Assembly (NCBI GenBank): GCA_001942415.1
Contig: MKJX01000176.1
Location: forward strand, 1 to 64,000
Source of the DNA: Pseudonocardia sp. CNS-139
GTDB taxonomy: Bacteria > Actinomycetota > Actinomycetes > Mycobacteriales > Pseudonocardiaceae
Direction: 5' to 3'
DNA length: 64,000 nt
Of this stretch, positions 28,721 through 38,839 are shown in pieces. A program made the translations under genes and the position numbers. The notes beneath the pieces are model-generated. The model worked only from the letters and a program-made list of their open reading frames with translations. It was not told the DNA's origin and made no database searches. The number at the start of each line of letters is the position of its first letter. Position 1 is the first letter of the stretch.

Positions 28721-29704
28721 TCAGATGGGTTTCATCGCCTGGAAGAACCGCTCGGCGCCGGGGTGCAGCGGCACCGGCTGGGTCCCGATCCCGGAGCGCG
28801 GGTCGATCGTGAGTGCCGCCGGGCTCGCGGCCGTGAGCTGCTCCTGGGCCGCGAACAGGCTCTCCACCAGCGCGTACGCCATGTCGTCCGGCATCGTGCG
28901 GGCGACGAGGAGGAAGTTGCGGACGAGCAGCGTGGTGATCGGCTCGGAGATGCGGTAGTTCCCGGCCGGGACGGTGCCCGGCGCGTACACGGGGTAGGCG
29001 TCGCGGACCGGGCCGATGAGGTCGTCCAGGTCGAGGAGCCGGATCGGCCGGGCCGCGGCCAGTCGCGTGACGCCCTCGGTGGGCAGCCCGCCGACCCAGA
29101 AGAAGGCGTCGAGCTCGCCGCTCTCCAGCCCCGCGACCGAGTCGTTGATGCCGAGCTGGAACGTCCGGAAGTCGACGTCGGGCGCCAGCCCGGCCACCGC
29201 GAGCAGCCGCCGCGCGATGACGGCCACCCCCGACTCCGGCGCCCCGACCGACACGCGGGAGCCGCGCAGCCCGACCAGCGACGTCGCCGGCGACTCGGCC
29301 GGCACCACGACGTGCACGACGTCGTCGTAGATCCGGGCGAGCGCGCGCAGCTCGTGCGGGTCGCCCGCCCGGGTGCGCTGGAGCTGGTCGGCGGCCGTGT
29401 CGACCTGGCTGAACACGACGTCGGCGCGCCCGGCCGTGAGCAGCCGCAGGTTGTCGACGGACCCCGCGGTGGAGAGCACCTCGGGCCGGGTGTCGAGGCC
29501 GAGCCGGGCGCGCCAGACGTCGGCGAGCACGTTGCCGAGGGCGTAGTAGACGCCCTGCGTGCCGCCGGTCGCGAGCGTGAGCCGGGCCGTCGCGTACGGC
29601 GAGGCGCACGCCGCCACCGCCGCCGGTACCGCCGCCAGCAGGCCGAGGGCGCCGAACGTGCGCAGGACCGTCCGCCGATCCACCCGGCCGCGCCCCCCGT
29701 GCAT
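28721..29704 (-). CDS. TAXI-family solute-binding lipoprotein
   Basis: About 327 residues, intact. After RRTVLRTFG (a twin-arginine-like start) a hydrophobic stretch ends in the lipobox AVAAC. The mature part is typical of TAXI receptors: [72 protein letters not shown] and [25 protein letters not shown]. These proteins usually deliver organic acids or glutamate to TRAP permeases; no TRAP permease gene is in the window, so it may be a sensor partner of the two-component system or use a distant permease. ATG 29704 is chosen over ATG 29755. Confidence 0.85.
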   Translation of the reverse strand: MHGGRGRVDRRTVLRTFGALGLLAAVPAAVAACASPYATARLTLATGGTQGVYYALGNVLADVWRARLGLDTRPEVLSTAGSVDNLRLLTAGRADVVFSQVDTAADQLQRTRAGDPHELRALARIYDDVVHVVVPAESPATSLVGLRGSRVSVGAPESGVAVIARRLLAVAGLAPDVDFRTFQLGINDSVAGLESGELDAFFWVGGLPTEGVTRLAAARPIRLLDLDDLIGPVRDAYPVYAPGTVPAGNYRISEPITTLLVRNFLLVARTMPDDMAYALVESLFAAQEQLTAASPAALTIDPRSGIGTQPVPLHPGAERFFQAMKPI

Positions 29705-29766
29705 GCGGCATCCTGCCGTGCCCGGCCGCCTCGGTCGACGGTCGCTTGCAGGCATACGCTGCTGAG

Positions 29767-31244
29767 GTGTCCCGCAGCTACGCCATCCGCACCTACGGGT
29801 GCCAGATGAACGTGCACGACTCCGAGCGGATGGCCGGGTTGCTGGAGGCCGCCGGCTACACGCGGTCGGAGTCGGACGAGGCCGACGTCGTCGTGTTCAA
29901 CACGTGCGCCGTCCGGGAGAACGCCGACAACCGGCTCTACGGCAACCTCGGCCACCTGCGCCCGGTCAAGGCCGCGCACCCCGGCATGCAGATCGCGGTG
30001 GGCGGCTGCCTCGCGCAGAAGGACCGCGACACGATCGTGCGGCGCGCGCCCTGGGTGGACGTCGTGTTCGGCACCCACAACGTGCACGCGCTGCCGGTGC
30101 TGCTGGAGCGGGCCCGGCACAACGCGGCCGCCCAGGTGGAGATCGCCGAGTCGCTGGAGGTCTTCCCGTCCACGCTGCCGGCGCGGCGCGAGTCCGCCTA
30201 CGCCGGCTGGGTGTCGGTCTCCGTGGGCTGCAACAACACCTGCACGTTCTGCATCGTCCCGTCGCTGCGCGGCCGCGAGAAGGACCGCCGTCCCGGCGAC
30301 GTGCTCGCCGAGGTCGAGGCACTGGCCGCCGACGGCGTGCTGGAGGTCACGCTGCTCGGGCAGAACGTCAACTCCTACGGCGCCGAGTTCGGGGACCGCG
30401 GCGCGTTCGCGAAGCTGCTGCGGGCCTGCGGCGGCGTCGACGGGCTGGAGCGGGTCCGGTTCACCTCGCCGCACCCGCGCGACTTCACCTCCGACGTGAT
30501 CGCCGCGATGGCCGAGACGCCGAACGTGTGCCCGCAGCTGCACATGCCGCTGCAGTCCGGCTCCGACGACGTGCTGCGCCGGATGCGCCGCTCCTACCGG
30601 TCGCAGCGCTACCTCGCGATCCTCGACGAGGTGCGCGCCGCGATCCCGCACGCCGCGATCTCCACCGACGTCATCGTCGGGTTCCCCGGCGAGACCGAGG
30701 ACGACTTCCGGGCCACGCTCGACGTCGTCGCGCAGGCCCGGTTCGCGCAGGCGTTCACGTTCCAGTACTCGCCCCGGCCCGGCACCCCCGCCGCCGGCCT
30801 GCCCGACCAGCTGCCCAAGGCGGTCGTCCAGGAGCGGTACGAGCGGCTGGTCGCGCTGCAGGAGGAGGTCTCCTGGGCGCAGAACCGGGCGCTGGAGGCT
30901 CGGCGGTCGAGGTGCTGGTCGCCACGGGGGAGGGCCGCAAGGACGGCGCCACGCGCCGGATGAGCGGCCGCGCCCGGGACGGCCGGCTGGTGCACTTCGC
31001 GCCGGGCGACCGGCCCGTCCGGCCGGGCGACGTCGTCGAGACCGTGGTCACCTACGGCGCGCCGCACCACCTCGTCGCCGACGGCCCGCCGCTCGCCCAC
31101 CGGCGCACGCGCGCGGGAGACGCGCACGAGGCGGGTACCCGGCCGGGTGCCGGCGCCGCCACGGGGCTGGGCCTGCCGTCGTTCGGGGTGCCGGCGCAGC
31201 AGCCGGCCGACCCGGCCGGGCAGGTCTGCGGGGTGAGCCGGTGA
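29767..31244 (+). CDS. miaB: tRNA (N6-isopentenyl-A37) methylthiotransferase MiaB (one break)
   Basis: About 491 residues. The UPF0004 domain has the auxiliary-cluster cysteines in [16 protein letters not shown] and GGCLAQ; the radical-SAM cluster is [13 protein letters not shown] one-base loss near 30895 ([11 protein letters not shown]) precedes the TRAM domain. The enzyme adds a methylthio group to i6A37 of tRNAs, so it acts after MiaA, encoded 5.8 kb downstream. Start GTG 29767 opens with [14 protein letters not shown]. Its stop overlaps the next start (GTGA, 31241). Confidence 0.93.
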
Positions 31245-31735
31245 GCGGGACGGAGGGGAGCACCGTGGACGAGCCGAAGGTGCCCGAGGAGCTCGCGGCC
31301 CTCGACGAGGAGCTGAGCCGCCCGGTCCGGGTGCGCGACCGGCGCACCGACCCGGGCCCCGCCGCGATGGTCGTGGCCGTCGCGATGCTCGTGCTGGTCG
31401 CCGCGCTGGTCCTGCCGTGGACGGGCGCGGCGCAGGGCTGGCAGGTGCTGGCCGGCACCGTCGCGCTGGGCCTGCTCCCGCCGCTCTTCGCCCTCACCTC
31501 GCTGGGGTTCGGGCTGGTCGTCTCGGCGCTCGCGCTCGCGACGCGCTGGTGGGCGCTGGCCTGGCTGGCGGCCGTCGGCTGCGGGGTCTCGGTGGTGACG
31601 GGGCTGTGGGCCATCTGGTCGCGCCAGGTCGCGGTGACGGCCGGGGCCACCGGCCCCGGGCCCGGGCTGGTGCTGGCGGTCCTCGCGGTGCTGGTGCTGG
31701 CGGTGACCTGGGTCCGGATCGCCGGCCGCCGCTGA
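31241..31735 (+). CDS. Rv2732c-family membrane protein
   Basis: A 164-residue intact protein, start GTG 31241 overlapping the miaB stop. A soluble acidic N-terminus ([31 protein letters not shown]) leads to four membrane helices ([77 protein letters not shown]). Same position next to miaB as Rv2732c in M. tuberculosis. Function unknown. Confidence 0.8.
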   Translation: MSGTEGSTVDEPKVPEELAALDEELSRPVRVRDRRTDPGPAAMVVAVAMLVLVAALVLPWTGAAQGWQVLAGTVALGLLPPLFALTSLGFGLVVSALALATRWWALAWLAAVGCGVSVVTGLWAIWSRQVAVTAGATGPGPGLVLAVLAVLVLAVTWVRIAGRR

Positions 31736-31740
31736 GACCA

Positions 31741-31808
31741 CCGCACACACCTTCCGGACTCGGCACACACGTCCGGACGTGTGTGCCGAGTCCCGCAGGT
31801 GTGTGCGG
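31741..31808. terminator. Large double inverted repeat between convergent genes
   Basis: The centre is a perfect 36-base palindrome (31757-31792) built on GACTCGGCACACACGTCC and its complement. Outer arms CCGCACACACC (31741-31751) and GGTGTGTGCGG (31798-31808) add 11 more pairs across a 5-base internal loop. It separates the convergent Rv2732c-like and acyltransferase genes and is probably a bidirectional terminator. Confidence 0.75.
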
Positions 31809-31821
31809 TCGAGGGCGTCCG

Positions 31822-32909
31822 TCAGCCGGGGGCGGGGGCCTCCGTGCGGGAGCGCCGGCGGAACGCCGCCGCCACCCGGTCGGGGAACGGGCTGTTCTTG
31901 CAGCCCAGCGCGGGCTTCTCCACGAGGTACCAGGACAGCGCCGCCGGGCCCAGCACGAGCACCAGCCCGGCCGCACGAACAGCGCGGTCGGCAGGGCGCC
32001 CAGCGCACTCAGGCCGAGCAGCTGGAAGAGCGGCCAGTGGTAGATGTACACGCCGTACGACACGTCGGCGCGCATCGACCACGGCCAGGGGAAACACGTC
32101 CCGAACCAGAGCAGCAGGTAGGCCAGCGGCACGGCGCCGAGCACGCGGTAGTCGTCGAACGCCGCGACGCTCACCAGGAACAGGGCGGCGGCCGCCGCGG
32201 CGAGCCCGCCGTGCACCGGGACGCGGTGCGCGTACAGGTGGGCGAGCGTGCCGAGCAGGAACACGAGCACCAGCCGCAGGACGCGTTCGTTGAGCAGCAC
32301 CGGCACGCCGGCCTCCTGCAGGGCCGTCAGCGCCACGAGCAGGCCGGCCAGCGCCACGACGAGCCACCGCCTGCGGGTGAGCAGCCCGAGCAGGCCCAGC
32401 GTGGCGACCAGCAGGTAGCAGAACCCTCGAAGAACAGGCTCCACAGCGCGCCGTCGAAGCTGCCGCCGCGCGGGGTGCGTCGAGGATCCCGGCGATGTCG
32501 TACTGCACCATCAGCAGCCCGGCGTTCGCGAGCACGAACCGGACCGCCGACGGCTCACCGGTGAACGGCGTCCAGACCGGGAGCCCGCGCAGCACCGCCG
32601 CGGCCGGCGCGACGACCATCGCGACCACGAGCAGGCACACCCAGAAGCCCGGCATGATCCGCACGAACCGGTGCCACGCGTAGCGCGGGAACGAGCGCAG
32701 CTTCAGCAGGCTGCGCGTCACCAGGAACCCGCTGAGCACGAAGAACCCGTCGAGCCCGAAGTCGCCGAGCGTCGAGAGGCCCCAGCGGGGCTGCCAGCCG
32801 GTGTGGATCGCCATCCCGTGCGACGCGGCGACCGTGACGGCCAGCGTCAGGCGCAGGAGGTCGAGGCTGTTGCGGTGCGGGTCGAACGATGTCCCCGCAG
32901 CGATGTCAT
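31822..32909 (-). CDS. Acyltransferase-3 family membrane protein (several breaks)
   Basis: About 362 residues. The N-terminal segment has NSLDLLRLTLAVTVAASHG, whose histidine is the family catalytic one, then LGDFGLDGFFVLSGFLVTRSLL and WHRFVRIMPGFWVC. Later parts (GFCYLLVATLGLLGLL; SMRADVSYGVYIYHWPLFQLLGL; LSWYLVEKPALGCK) need frame changes near 32470, 32430 and 31980. ATG 32909 with GGGAG upstream is preferred; from there one base must be added in the GGGG at 32893 to read MTSLRGTSFDPHRNSLDLL. These enzymes O-acylate cell-surface sugars or lipids. It is inserted in an otherwise conserved gene order. Confidence 0.8.
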
Positions 32910-33034
32910 CGTTCTCCCGAAGTGCTCCGGCGGGGCGCGGACCGCCGGAACATACCCTTACGCGAGGGGAGAGTTCTGCCGCTCTCAGCGGGGGTTCAGA
33001 AACCCTGTTGCCTTCCGTGACGGGAGAGTCGGAC

Positions 33035-34614
33035 TCAGCGCTGCTGGACGGACTGCTCGGCCGTCGCGAGCCATTCCCGCCACTGCTCGGCCTGGCTCTC
33101 GGCCTGCTCGGCGCGACGCGCATCCCCGGCGGCGCGGGCCTTCTGGGCCTGCGCCTCGAACTGGGCCACCCGCTCCCGGAACTGCGCGACGCGGGCCTCC
33201 GCCTCGGGGTCGCTGCGCCGCCACTGCCGGTCGGCGGCGTCGCGCACCCTGTCCTCGACGGCCCGCAGCCGGGCCTCCAGCGGCCGGATGTCGTCGCGTG
33301 GGACCTTGCCGATGTCCTCCCACCGCTCCTGGACGTCGCGCAGGGCGGCGCGGGCGGCCGCCGGGTCGCCGGTGTCGATCCGCTCGGCCTCCACGAGCAG
33401 CGCCCGCTTGGCCTCCGCGTTCTGGGCGAACTCGGCGTCCCGCTCGGCGAAGGTGCCGGAGCGGCGGCTGAAGAAGTGGTCCTGCGCGGCCCGGAAGCGC
33501 TGCCACAGCGCGTCGTCGGCGTCCTTCTGGGCGCGCCCGGCCGCCTTCCAGTCGGTCATCAGCTCGCGGAAGCGGGCGGCGGTGGGCCCCAGTCGTCGGA
33601 GTCGCCGAGCTTCTCGGCCTCGACGACCAGCTCCTCCTTGCGCGACTTCGCCGCGGCGCGCTGCCGGTCCAGGTCGGCGAAGTGCGAGCCGCGGCGCCGG
33701 TTGAACGACTCGCGGGCCTTCGCGAACCGCTTCCACAGCTGCTCGTCGGTCTTGCGGTCGATCCCGCGGATCGTCCGCCACTCCTCGAGGATCGCTTTGA
33801 ACCGGTCGCCCGCGGCCTTCCACTGGGTGGCGTCGGTGGCGAGCGACTCGGCCTCGGCGGCCAGCTCCTCCTTGCGGGCGACGGCCGTGGCGCGCTGGGC
33901 GTCGCGGGCGGCGCGCGCGGCCCCGACGGCCGCCTCGGCCTGCGTCACCAGCTCGTCCAGCCGCGCGCCCAGCCCGGCCAGGTCGCCGACGACGGCGGCC
34001 TCGCCGAGCCCGTCGCGCAGGCCCTTCGCGCTGCTCAGCGCCTGTTTCGGGTCGCCGCCGCCGGCCGCGAGCCGGTTGGCGATCAGCTCGACCTCGGTGA
34101 GCACGTCGTCGAACCGGCGCGCGAAGTGGGCGAGCCCCTCCTCGGGCGTGCCGGCCTGCCACGAGCCGACCACCCGCTCGCCGTCGGCCGTGCGCACGTA
34201 GATGGTGCCGTCGTCGTCGACGCGGCCCCAGCGGCCCGGGTCCGGGCTCGCCGGCCCGACGGTGGCCGGGTGCGCGGCGTGCACCGGCTCGGGGACGGGC
34301 GCCGGCTCGGCGGCGGGCGGCGCGGGCACCGGCGGCGGCTCGGCCGCGGGCGGCGGCGCCGGGACGGGCCGCTCCTCGGCCGCGGGCGGGTCCTCGCCGG
34401 CAGCAGCGGCGCCGGGGTGCACGGGGGAGTCGGCCGCGAAGGCCGGGGACGCGGCTCCCGCCTCGATGTCGGCGCTGGGCTCGGCGCCCGCACCCGCACT
34501 CGACGCGGCCCCGGGGTGTGCGGGGGCCGGCGGCGTCGCCGTCTCGGGCCCGTCGGCCGGGCTGTTCGCGGTGCTCGTCTGGTCCGGGTCTCCGGTCCTC
34601 TGCTGCTCCGACAC
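33035..34614 (-). CDS. DUF349-domain coiled-coil protein (Rv2731-like, one break)
   Basis: About 526 residues. An N-terminal Ala/Pro-rich disordered region (about 140 residues) is followed by [25 protein letters not shown] and then several DUF349 repeats of the form W...RFRxxxxxFxxRR ([37 protein letters not shown]). The rest is long charged helix, likely coiled coil. A one-base break near 33595 separates SDDWG from [13 protein letters not shown] 34614 with GAGGAGG upstream is the start. Same location as Rv2731. The function is unknown; DUF349 proteins such as YeaJ-type RNA-linked factors have been proposed, but nothing here decides it. Confidence 0.8.
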
Positions 34615-34821
34615 CGTCGTCCTCCTCACTTCGGCCCGCCGCGGACGGCGGGCGCCCCGCCCGCGGGCGGAGCCGTGCACATCTGCCCGCAACGGCCGGT
34701 TCGACCGGAGGGCGTCCGCGATTCAAACAGCTCTGGAGGCCCACGGGAACAGCCCGGACGGGCGCAGCGCAGCGGACGGGCCTTTCGGGGCGCCGAGCCG
34801 GGCCCCCATACCCTCGTTCCC

Positions 34822-35541
34822 GTGCTCTCGATGGCCGTGGTCCTGCCCGAGCCGCCGCTGCTCGTCCCGGAGCTGGCGACGGGCGCGGCGGCCGAGACCG
34901 CCGCGCTGCGGGAGGCGTGCGTCGCCGCCGCCCGGCGGCTGGCGGGCGCCGCCGAACGGTGGATCGCGGTCGGCGCGGACGCGGCGGGCGGCGCACGGTC
35001 GGCCCCGAGACCCGGGGGACGTTCGCCGGGTTCGGCGCCGACGTCGCCGTCGCGCTGGCCCCGGACGCGGCCGGGCCCGTCGACCCGGACCTGCCGTTGC
35101 CGCTGCTCGTGGCCGGGTGGGCCGCGCAGGCGACGGGCGCGTCCGTGACGGTCCGGGGCGAGCTGGTGGCCCCCGGCGCGCCCGCGGATGCCTGCCTGGC
35201 GCTGGGCGCGGCGCTCGCGGCCGAGGCGGCCGGCCCGGAGCCGGTGGGCCTGCTCGTCGTCGGCGACGGCGCCGCCACCCACACCCGAGAAGGCCCCCGG
35301 TTACCTGGACGAGCGGGCGGGCCCGTTCGACGCCGCCGTCGCCGCCGCGCTGCGCACCGCCGACCGGGACGCGCTCGCCGCGCTCGACCCCGCGCTCGGC
35401 ACCGCCCTGCTGGCGGCCGGGCGGGCGCCGTGGCAGGTGCTCGCCGGCGCGACGGCCGGCCGTCCGTGGCGCGGCGAGCTGCTGCACTCGTCGGTGCCCT
35501 TCGGCGTGGCCTACCACGTCGCCGTCTGGACCCCCGCGTGA
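34822..35541 (+). CDS. Class III extradiol-dioxygenase-like protein (Rv2728c-like, two breaks)
   Basis: About 240 residues: [18 protein letters not shown] at the start, [11 protein letters not shown], then a break near 34990 to [22 protein letters not shown], and another near 35290 before [32 protein letters not shown]. The fold resembles the catalytic subunit B of class III extradiol dioxygenases, but metal-binding histidines are not obvious. Position just before miaA matches Rv2728c. Starts at GTG 34822 or ATG 34831. Its stop overlaps the miaA start (GTGA, 35538). Confidence 0.7.
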
Positions 35542-36455
35542 ACGCTCCGCCGCTGGTCGCGGTGGTCGGCCCGACGGCCACCGGCAAGTCGGAGCTGGGC
35601 ATCGCGCTGGCCCGGGAGCTGGGCGGCGAGGTCGTCAACGCCGACGCGATGCAGCTCTACCGCGGCATGGACATCGGCACGGCCAAGCTCGGCCCGGCCG
35701 AGCGCCAAGGGGTACCGCACCACCTGCTCGACGTCCTCGACGTCACCGAGACGGCGTCGGTCGCGGCCTACCAGCGCGCCGCCCGGGCCGCGGTGGAGCG
35801 GCTGCGCGCGGCCGGGCGCACACCGGTGCTGGTCGGCGGCTCGGGGCTCTACGTGCAGGCCGTCGTCGACGAGCTGGACTTCCCCGGCACCGACCCGGAC
35901 CTGCGCGCGGAGCTGGAGGCCGAGCTGGCCGAGAAGGGCGCCGCGGCCTGCACGCCCGCCTGGCCGCCCTCGACCCGGCGGCCGCCGCAGCCGTCCTCCC
36001 GACCAACGGCGCCGGATCGTGCGTGCGCTGGAGGTCATCGCGCTCACCGGCGGGCCGTTCCGGGCCACGCTGCCCGCCACCGGCACACCGCGCTACGACG
36101 CCGTGCTGCTGGGCGTCGACCGGCCGACCGACGTGCTCGACGAGCGGGTCGCGCGCCGGGTCGCACGCATGTTCGCCGCCGGGCTCGTCGCCGAGACGCG
36201 CGGGCTGCTCGCCGCCGGGCTGCGCGAGGGCGCACGGCGTCGCGGGCGCTGGGCTACCAGCAGGTGCTCGCCGCGCTCGACGGCGACGGCGACCTCCCGA
36301 CGGCCGCCGCCGAGACCGTGCGCGCGACGCGGCGGTTCGTCCGGCGGCAGCGCTCCTGGTTACGCCGCGACAAGCGGATCCGCTGGCTGGACGGCGCCGC
36401 GCCCGACCTCGTGACATGCGCGCTGGCCGCGGCGACCGGCCGCGTACCCTCGTGA
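35538..36455 (+). CDS. miaA: tRNA dimethylallyltransferase MiaA (three breaks)
   Basis: About 305 residues. P-loop [11 protein letters not shown], acceptor region [43 protein letters not shown]. Breaks occur near 35945 (KGAAA then [10 protein letters not shown]), near 36010 (PTNG then [17 protein letters not shown]) and near 36233 (LREG then [17 protein letters not shown]), all in G/C runs. MiaA puts dimethylallyl on A37 of UNN-reading tRNAs, the substrate for MiaB. Near-universal gene, so the breaks are probably sequence errors. Followed by dapF after one base. Confidence 0.9.
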   Translation: MNAPPLVAVVGPTATGKSELGIALARELGGEVVNADAMQLYRGMDIGTAKLGPAERQGVPHHLLDVLDVTETASVAAYQRAARAAVERLRAAGRTPVLVGGSGLYVQAVVDELDFPGTDPDLRAELEAELAEKGAAACTPAWPPSTRRPPQPSSRPTAPDRACAGGHRAHRRAVPGHAARHRHTALRRRAAGRRPADRRARRAGRAPGRTHVRRRARRRDARAARRRAARGRTASRALGYQQVLAALDGDGDLPTAAAETVRATRRFVRRQRSWLRRDKRIRWLDGAAPDLVTCALAAATGRVPS

Positions 36456-36456
36456 C

Positions 36457-37326
36457 GTGCAGTTCAGCAAAGGGCTCGGCTTCAGCAAAGGGCAGGGCAC
36501 CGAGAACGACTTCGTCGTGCTGCCCGACCCGGACGGCCTGCTGGACCTCACGCCGGCCCGCGTCGCCGCGCTCTGCGACCGCCGCCGCGGCCTCGGCGCC
36601 GACGGGGTGCTGCGCGTCGTCCGCTGGGCGGCGCTCGGCGACGGCCCCGAGCCGGTGCCCGGTGTCGAGTGGTTCATGGACTACCGCAACGCCGACGGCA
36701 GCGTCGCGGAGATGTGCGGCAACGGCGTGCGGGTCTACGCGCGCTACCTGGAGCACGCCGGCCTGCTGACGGCCGGGGAGCTGCCGGTGGGCACCCGCGC
36801 GGGCGTGCGCACCGTGCGCGTCACGGGCGAGGAGATCACCGTCGACATGGGCCCGGCCACCGTCGGCGAGGCGGGCACCGCGAGCATCGACGGCGTCGCG
36901 TTCCCCGGGATCGCCGTGGACGTCGGCAACCCGCACCTGGCCTGCGTCACCGGCGCGGCGATCGACGGGCTCGACCTCACCCGCCCGCCCGGCCACGACC
37001 CGGCCCTGTTCCCGCACGGCGTCAACGTCGAGTTCGTGTCGCCGGTGGACGCCTCCGGCGAGGTGGTCATGCGCGTGCACGAGCGCGGCGTGGGGGAGAC
37101 CCGCTCCTGCGGCACCGGCACCGTCGCGGCCGTCGTCGCCGCGCTGCGGCACGCCGGCCGGGCCACCGGCACCGTCGCCGTGCACGCCCCCGGCGGGCGG
37201 CTGCGTGTCACGGTCGAGGAGGCCACCACGTTCCTGCACGGCCCGGCCGTGCTCGTGGCCCACGGCGAGCTGACCCGCGAGTGGTGGGCCGCCGCCGACC
37301 GGGAGCCCGCACGCGCCGCCGTCTGA
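36457..37326 (+). CDS. dapF: Diaminopimelate epimerase
   Basis: A 289-residue intact enzyme that interconverts LL- and meso-diaminopimelate in lysine and peptidoglycan synthesis. The two catalytic cysteines are in AEMCGNGVR and RSCGTGTVA; substrate residues are in GQGTENDFVV and VGNPHLAC. The N-terminus is odd: QFSKGLGFSKGQGTENDF holds a duplicated FSKGxG, from an 18-base tandem duplication, where relatives have a single FxKGHGTxNDF. Start GTG 36457. Confidence 0.95.
   Translation: MQFSKGLGFSKGQGTENDFVVLPDPDGLLDLTPARVAALCDRRRGLGADGVLRVVRWAALGDGPEPVPGVEWFMDYRNADGSVAEMCGNGVRVYARYLEHAGLLTAGELPVGTRAGVRTVRVTGEEITVDMGPATVGEAGTASIDGVAFPGIAVDVGNPHLACVTGAAIDGLDLTRPPGHDPALFPHGVNVEFVSPVDASGEVVMRVHERGVGETRSCGTGTVAAVVAALRHAGRATGTVAVHAPGGRLRVTVEEATTFLHGPAVLVAHGELTREWWAAADREPARAAV
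36463..36498 (+). repeat. 18-bp tandem duplication in dapF
   Basis: Units 36463-36480 and 36481-36498 both begin TTCAGCAAAGGG and differ at two bases (CTCGGC against CAGGGC). In frame, it adds six residues before the conserved GTENDF. AAA codons are rare in this genome, which makes the copy easy to see. Confidence 0.85.
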
Positions 37327-37375
37327 GCGCGGCACGCCGGAATCGTGGGCGACGTCCCGGCGTTGTCGTGGGAGC

Positions 37376-38839
37376 ATGACTTCCACGATGACTGAACCCG
37401 CCCTGTCCGTCTCCGACGACGAGCTCCGCCCCACGCAGGGCGACTACGAGCTGGAGGAGCGCAGCTCGCTGCGCCGCGTCGCGGGGCTGTCCACCGAGCT
37501 CACCGACGTCACCGAGGTCGAGTACCGGCAGCTGCGCCTGGAGCGCGTAGTGCTCGTCGGGGTCTGGACCGAGGGCACGTCCGAGCAGGCCAACGCCTCG
37601 CTCGCCGAGCTGGCCCGGCTGGCCGAGACCGCCGGCTCCCAGGTGCTCGAAGGCCTGGTGCAGCGCCGTCCCCGGCCCGACCCGGCCACCTACATCGGCT
37701 CCGGCAAGGTCGAGGAGCTGCGCGCCGCCGTGCAGCACGCCGGCGCCGACACCGTGATCTGCGACGGCGAGCTCTCGCCCGGCCAGCTGCGCCAGCTGGA
37801 GGACAAGCTCAAGGTCAAGGTGATCGACCGCACCGCGCTGATCCTCGACATCTTCGCCCAGCACGCCCGTTCCAAGGACGGCAAGGCGCAGGTGGAGCTG
37901 GCGCAGCTGTCCTACCTGCTCCCGCGCCTGCGCGGCTGGGGTGAGGCGCTGTCCCGGCAGGTCGGCGGCCGCGCGGCCGGCGGTGTCGGCATCGGCGGCC
38001 GCGGCCCCGGTGAGACGAAGATCGAGCTGGACCGCCGCCGGATCCGCAGCCGCATGTCCAAGCTGCGCCGCGAGATCTCCGGCATGAAGCAGGTGCGCGA
38101 GACGCAGCGCGGCGAGCGCCGGCGCCACGACGTGCCGTCCGTCGCGATCGTCGGCTACACCAACGCCGGCAAGTCGAGCCTGCTCAACGCCCTCACGGGG
38201 GCCGGGGTGCTCGTCGAGGACGCGCTGTTCGCCACCCTCGACCCCACCACCCGCCGTACGTCCACCACGGACGGGCGCACGTACACGCTCACCGACACCG
38301 TCGGGTTCGTGCGGCACCTGCCGCACCAGCTCGTCGAGGCGTTCCGGTCCACGCTGGAGGAGACCGTGCAGGCCGACCTCCTGCTGCACGTCGTCGACGC
38401 GTCCGACCCGCTGCCGGAGGACCAGATCAAGGCGGTCCGCCAGGTGCTCGTCGAGATCGGCGAGGAGCACGGCTCGATGCCGCGCGAGCTGATCGTCGTC
38501 AACAAGACGGACGCGGCCGGCGACCTGCAGCTGGCCCGGCTGCGGCACCTGCTCAAGCACGACGCCGTGTTCGTCTCGGCGCGCACCGGCGACGGCGTCG
38601 CCCGGCTGCGCGACCGGGTGGCCGAGCTGCTGCCGCGGCCCGAGGTCGACGTCGAGCTGCTGCTCCCGTACGCCAAGGGCTCGCTGGTCGCGCGGGTGCA
38701 CGCGGAGGGCGAGGTGCTCGCCGAGGAGCACACCCCGCACGGCACCCGCCTGCACGCGCGGGTCGGCGCGGAGCTCGCCACCGCGGTGCTGCCGTACGCC
38801 CAGGCGGGCGCCGCCGCGGCCAAGGACGCCGCGCGCTGA
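37376..38839 (+). CDS. hflX: GTPase HflX (ribosome-associated)
   Basis: A 487-residue intact protein. The N-terminal HflX domain has YIGSGKVEELR and ELSPGQLRQLE; the glycine-rich linker GRGPGETKIELDRRRIR precedes the G domain, with G1 GYTNAGKSSLLN, G3 DTVGFVRHLP and G4 VNKTD. HflX splits stalled ribosomes under stress. Start ATG 37376. About 50 bases after dapF on the same strand, and immediately followed by an exported protein gene. Confidence 0.96.
   Translation: MTSTMTEPALSVSDDELRPTQGDYELEERSSLRRVAGLSTELTDVTEVEYRQLRLERVVLVGVWTEGTSEQANASLAELARLAETAGSQVLEGLVQRRPRPDPATYIGSGKVEELRAAVQHAGADTVICDGELSPGQLRQLEDKLKVKVIDRTALILDIFAQHARSKDGKAQVELAQLSYLLPRLRGWGEALSRQVGGRAAGGVGIGGRGPGETKIELDRRRIRSRMSKLRREISGMKQVRETQRGERRRHDVPSVAIVGYTNAGKSSLLNALTGAGVLVEDALFATLDPTTRRTSTTDGRTYTLTDTVGFVRHLPHQLVEAFRSTLEETVQADLLLHVVDASDPLPEDQIKAVRQVLVEIGEEHGSMPRELIVVNKTDAAGDLQLARLRHLLKHDAVFVSARTGDGVARLRDRVAELLPRPEVDVELLLPYAKGSLVARVHAEGEVLAEEHTPHGTRLHARVGAELATAVLPYAQAGAAAAKDAAR

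Noticed and set aside
30895..30900. Programmed ribosomal frameshift in miaB and similar genes
   Set aside because: The breaks lie in unrelated positions of many genes with no common slippery motif; sequence error is simpler.
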